From Solobacterium sp. (GTDB lineage: Bacteria; Bacillota_I; Bacilli_A; Erysipelotrichales; Erysipelotrichaceae), in the NCBI GenBank assembly GCA_015256455.1, contig JABZMB010000015.1, positions 1 to 26,337 of the forward strand: a stretch of 26,337 nt of DNA, in the 5' to 3' direction. Numbering within the stretch: position 1 is the first letter of the stretch; every line of letters starts with the position of its first letter. Positions 23,273-26,337 of the stretch are shown here, piece by piece. The notes under the pieces are model-generated. The model had not been told where the DNA came from, did no database searches, and saw only the letters and a program-made list of their open reading frames with translations. The translations under genes and the position numbers were made by a program.

Positions 23273-24034
23273 ATGGCAACAGTATTGGAACTTACAGATA
23301 TAAAGAAAATATATCAAACAAAAAATATTAAAACAGAAGCCTTAAGTGGTATTCACTTCTCTGTACAACAGGGAGAATTTATATCAATTATGGGAGAATC
23401 TGGTGCAGGAAAAACAACACTTTTAAACTTAATTGCGACACTAGATAAACCAACATCAGGAAACATCTTATTGAATGGAAAAAATATTAGTAATTTAAAA
23501 GACTCAGAAATTGCAAGTTTTAGAAGAAATGAACTTGGATTTGTATTTCAAGATTTTAATCTACTAGATCAATTCACCAATCAGGATAATATCTTTCTTC
23601 CACTTGTCCTTTCTGAGTTTCCGGTAAAAGAGATGAAGAGTAGACTATCCAATATGCAGGATCGTCTTGGAATCAAGGAATTGTTAAACAAATATCCTTA
23701 CGAAATTTCTGGTGGTCAAAAACAAAGGGTAGCCATCGCAAGAGCAGTGATTACAAAACCATCATTATTATTGGCGGATGAACCGACAGGTGCTTTAGAT
23801 TCTGCTTCATCCGAAATGATTCTAAATCTATTTGATAGTATTAATCGAAATGGGCAAACAATTCTGATGGTTACACATTCACTTCGCGCAGCTTCTTACG
23901 CTAAGAGAGTCTTATTTATTAAAGATGGTATTGTTTATCATGAATTGTATCGAGGTACAAATGAGAACCAAGCAGACTTCATGGAACGCATTCATCAAGC
24001 ACAGTTAGTTCTTTCAAAAAGAGGTGAAGACTAA
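23273..24034 (+). CDS. ABC transporter ATPase, BceA type
   Basis: A 253-residue ATP-binding subunit of the MacB/BceA family. Walker A GESGAGKTT is at 41-49, Q-loop FQDFNLLDQ near 92-100, signature ISGGQKQR at 145-152, Walker B LLLADEPTGALD with catalytic Glu170, and the H-loop in VTHS. It has 87 bases of its own upstream region with a BceR-type operator, so it can be induced apart from the regulator genes. AAGGAG precedes the ATG. The permease gene follows with a TAATG overlap. With it, the subunit should confer resistance to bacitracin-like or lantibiotic peptides that target cell-wall precursors. Confidence 0.92.
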   Translation: MATVLELTDIKKIYQTKNIKTEALSGIHFSVQQGEFISIMGESGAGKTTLLNLIATLDKPTSGNILLNGKNISNLKDSEIASFRRNELGFVFQDFNLLDQFTNQDNIFLPLVLSEFPVKEMKSRLSNMQDRLGIKELLNKYPYEISGGQKQRVAIARAVITKPSLLLADEPTGALDSASSEMILNLFDSINRNGQTILMVTHSLRAASYAKRVLFIKDGIVYHELYRGTNENQADFMERIHQAQLVLSKRGED

Positions 24035-26013
24035 TGAAGTGGGGAATGGCATTTGGGTTTGCAAAGCGTAACCTGCATGCAAATAGATTGCTTGAAATAC
24101 CATTTGTATTATCAATTGGGATCATGTTTCTATTGTTTAATATCATGGTATCACTCTTATCAAATCAATATGTATTGACGCGACATGCAGATTTACCATC
24201 TGTTATTCAATTTGGTGTTGTTATAATTGCTATCTTTACGTTTATCTTTGTCATGTATGCAAATGGTTTTTTAATCAAGCGTAGAAACAAGGAATTTGCA
24301 TTATATGGAATTCTTGGTTTAGAAAAGAAACATATTCGTAAAATCCTATTCATTGAATATTTTGCATTGTTCATTTGTACACTTATGATTGGCGTTATCG
24401 GTGGATATATTTTTGGTAAAGTCACTTTTATTGCATTGAATTATCTAATGAAGGATACGGCGGGTAGCTTAATGGATTTTCCATTTAATATGATGGCATG
24501 TATATCGACAGCTATTTTATCTTTCATATTATTTGTAATTATACTTATCAGAAACAATATTAAGATCTATCTTGCAACTCCTGTACAACTTCTAGGAAAT
24601 CAGCATAGAGGTGAGGGTGAACCAAAAAATAGATATCTATTCTTATTATTAGGCTTTATTTTACTTGGTGCAGGATATGCAATTGCCTTAACAATTCAAG
24701 GCATATTAAGTTCATTGATCTATTTCTTCTCAGCTGCGTTATTAGTGCTATTAGGAACATATCTTTTATATATATCATTCTCGATTTTTATCCTAAAACT
24801 ACAAAGAAGTAATGAAAAATATTATTATAAGCCAACACATTTTCTGAGTGTTAGTGGACTATTGTATCGTATGAAGGCAAATGCGGTATCACTTGCGAGT
24901 GTGTCTATTCTTAGCACTGGTGTATTGATTACATTATCTGCAACAGCAGCGATTTACTCTACAGTTCAAAAAACAGTGGATAATGTTATGCCACGTGAAT
25001 ATTTGTTATCCTCTGATGAAATCGTTACTACAGAAAATAAAAATGAAATTGAACATATTTTATATACTGCAGCCAATCAAGGCCTAGAAGTTTCTAATGG
25101 CATTGAGGATGATTACGTTTCTTATGGATACATGACATCTGCAACTCGTGTAGGAAATGAATTGAAAGCTTTAAAATCGGATCAAGCACAAAAACCATAT
25201 TTTATGATTGTTAGTGACCTTGCAAGTTATAACAAACGTACACATCAACAAATTGCGTTAAAAGACAATGAAATATTAATGTGTGCAAATCAAAAAAATC
25301 TACTTGATTTAGATGAGGTGAAGATTGGTGATATTACATATAGGATTCATAAAGTTCCGAATTTTATTCCTTCAACATATGCTGTAGAAAGTTATGGGAT
25401 TATCGCAAAAGATTTCACAGTTATGAAAAAAATTGGGGAAGTTCTTCAGATGAAGAATATTGACACAGGCGAATATTATACCCCAGATATTACAGCGAAC
25501 TTAAATTGGAATCTTAAGTCAAATGTAGTTGATAAAGTAACATATTTTGCAACACAGTCAACATACGCAAAAGAACACTCATTCGATTTTGAAACGAGAG
25601 AGGAAACTATCAAAAAAGCGTATGAATTAAATGGTGGATTCTTATTCTTGGGTGTGTTAATTGGTATTATCTTTATTGTTGGTACTGTGTTGATTACATA
25701 TTATAAACAAATAAATGAAGGATATGAAGATCGTGAAAAATTCCAAATCATGAAAAAAGTTGGATTACCAGATCAATTAATTCACCAAACAAGTAATTCA
25801 CAAGTGTTATGGTTGTTTTTAGCACCATTAGCAGTAGCTACTTTACATAGCTTAGTAGCATCAAAGATAGTTTCTCAATTACTTGGTTTATTTGCGGTAA
25901 ATTCCTATATGGAGTATGCACAGATGTTAATTGCAGTAATAGGAATCTTCTTCATTGTTTATTTTGTCATATTCCGTCTTACATCAAGAGCATATTATCG
26001 CATTGTTCATTAG
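24034..26013 (+). CDS. ABC transporter permease, BceB type
   Basis: A 659-residue membrane protein with about ten transmembrane helices in the BceB order: FtsX-like groups at residues 20-300, a large extracellular domain of roughly 210 residues (about 315-525) between helices 7 and 8, and a last group of three at 530-655. In BceAB systems this outside domain defines peptide specificity and the complex both frees the lipid target and signals to the kinase. The start overlaps the ATPase stop by one base. The four genes together form a self-contained detect-and-protect module. The target peptide cannot be predicted. It is followed by a terminator. Confidence 0.9.
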   Translation: MKWGMAFGFAKRNLHANRLLEIPFVLSIGIMFLLFNIMVSLLSNQYVLTRHADLPSVIQFGVVIIAIFTFIFVMYANGFLIKRRNKEFALYGILGLEKKHIRKILFIEYFALFICTLMIGVIGGYIFGKVTFIALNYLMKDTAGSLMDFPFNMMACISTAILSFILFVIILIRNNIKIYLATPVQLLGNQHRGEGEPKNRYLFLLLGFILLGAGYAIALTIQGILSSLIYFFSAALLVLLGTYLLYISFSIFILKLQRSNEKYYYKPTHFLSVSGLLYRMKANAVSLASVSILSTGVLITLSATAAIYSTVQKTVDNVMPREYLLSSDEIVTTENKNEIEHILYTAANQGLEVSNGIEDDYVSYGYMTSATRVGNELKALKSDQAQKPYFMIVSDLASYNKRTHQQIALKDNEILMCANQKNLLDLDEVKIGDITYRIHKVPNFIPSTYAVESYGIIAKDFTVMKKIGEVLQMKNIDTGEYYTPDITANLNWNLKSNVVDKVTYFATQSTYAKEHSFDFETREETIKKAYELNGGFLFLGVLIGIIFIVGTVLITYYKQINEGYEDREKFQIMKKVGLPDQLIHQTSNSQVLWLFLAPLAVATLHSLVASKIVSQLLGLFAVNSYMEYAQMLIAVIGIFFIVYFVIFRLTSRAYYRIVH

Positions 26014-26061
26014 TTAGTTATGACAGTACATTTACATAAAAAAGTATAGTTCGTATCAAAG

Positions 26062-26085
26062 AAGCCGATCGTATGATCGGTTTTT
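26062..26085 (+). terminator. Intrinsic terminator after the BceB-type gene
   Basis: CCGATC / GATCGG with loop GTAT, extended by A-T and G-T pairs, runs into a T-tract. Confidence 0.75.
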
Positions 26086-26116
26086 ATTTGTAGTTACTGG
26101 CGTATTTTTGCTTAAG

Positions 26117-26166
26117 CGAAATCAGTCGTGGGTTTGACTAAAATGCGCAACGAAATCAGTTGTGGG
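26117..26166. repeat. Imperfect 16-bp direct repeat
   Basis: CGAAATCAGTCGTGGG (26117-26132) recurs as CGAAATCAGTTGTGGG (26151-26166), one base different and 34 bases apart. Two copies only. The stretch from 26086 to 26183 has no convincing gene; apart from this repeat I see nothing definite in it. Confidence 0.55.
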
Positions 26167-26183
26167 CTAATCATATACAAAAT

Positions 26184-26229
26184 AAGGATATCTATGTCAT
26201 CATGGCTGGTGACTAAGGTATCCTTTTTT
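26184..26229. terminator. Long bidirectional hairpin terminator
   Basis: AAGGATATCT (26184-26193) pairs with AGGTATCCTT (26216-26225), one T-G pair; inside, after a 2x2 loop, GTCATC pairs with GGTGAC around ATGGCT. A T-run follows at 26224-26229 on the plus strand, and the minus strand has ATTTTG after the stem. It could end a plus-strand small RNA or the minus-strand gene at the window edge. Confidence 0.6.
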
Positions 26230-26255
26230 AGAAAAGATTGAAGTATAGTTTGATT

Positions 26256-26337
26256 TTATTTGTTTAATGTATCGACAATTTGTTTGGTATATGTACCACG
26301 CTTTTTGTGTTCTCGTTTTCTGGAATACAGACATGTT
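26256..26337 (-). CDS. Possible C-terminal tail of a minus-strand protein (partial)
   Basis: Reading leftward from the window edge, one minus-strand frame stays open for 26 codons and ends with TAA at 26258-26256. The visible tail is basic (SRKREHKKRGTYTKQIVDTLNK) and looks like ordinary protein, and a hairpin able to terminate minus-strand transcripts lies 27 bases beyond the stop. No family can be named from so little, and a frame this short can be open by chance. Confidence 0.3.
   Translation of the reverse strand, partial: TCLYSRKREHKKRGTYTKQIVDTLNK

Noticed and set aside
26117..26166. CRISPR array
   Set aside because: Only two imperfect 16-base copies with an 18-base gap, no further repeats and no cas genes.

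Overview
The window looks like a chromosomal segment of a low-GC, Gram-positive, anaerobic Firmicute. My best guess is Erysipelotrichia or a neighbouring fermentative lineage, but that is inference. The signs are AT-rich DNA, strong AGGAGG-type ribosome-binding sites, tightly packed operons with TAATG or ATGA junctions, a clostridial-type 2-hydroxyacyl-CoA dehydratase activase, a DUF438 protein, a Bce-type peptide-resistance module, and no outer-membrane genes. TGA acts as a stop codon, so this is not a mycoplasma code. No integrase, transposase, CRISPR array, tRNA or rRNA was recognised.

Layout. 1-2112 (+): end of a HAD phosphatase, a Nudix hydrolase and a UPF0158-GNAT fusion, probably one operon. 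2135-4922 (-): an FtsW/RodA-type glycan polymerase overlapping a class B penicillin-binding protein, i.e. a peptidoglycan synthase pair. 5080-7660 (+): aldose 1-epimerase and a cytoplasmic GH32 sucrose/fructan hydrolase. 7765-8778 (+): an XRE-TPR regulator. 8821-13010 (-): a two-gene form of the large activase/DUF2229 protein of radical 2-hydroxyacyl-CoA dehydratases. 13202-15915 (+): a TldD/TldE protease pair. 16050-17576 (+): a DUF438-PAS-DUF1858 sensor-like protein. 17745-21012 (+): M32 carboxypeptidase, xanthine phosphoribosyltransferase and iron-type alcohol dehydrogenase in one operon, with a possible structured leader. 21242-21454 (-): a small orphan gene. 21591-26013 (+): response regulator, histidine kinase, ABC ATPase and large permease of the BceRS-BceAB type. 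The right edge holds terminators, an imperfect direct repeat and possibly the tail of a minus-strand gene.

Most genes are recognisable core or accessory metabolism. No wholly new multi-gene system stands out. The best leads are non-coding or architectural: a 9-bp inverted repeat that could close a 53-nt leader RNA just before the ribosome-binding site of the carboxypeptidase-xpt-adh operon; a match to the BceR-type operator lying across the kinase stop codon; mirrored motifs between the divergent activase and tldD genes; helically phased repeats before the XRE-TPR gene; the split activase; and the UPF0158-GNAT fusion.
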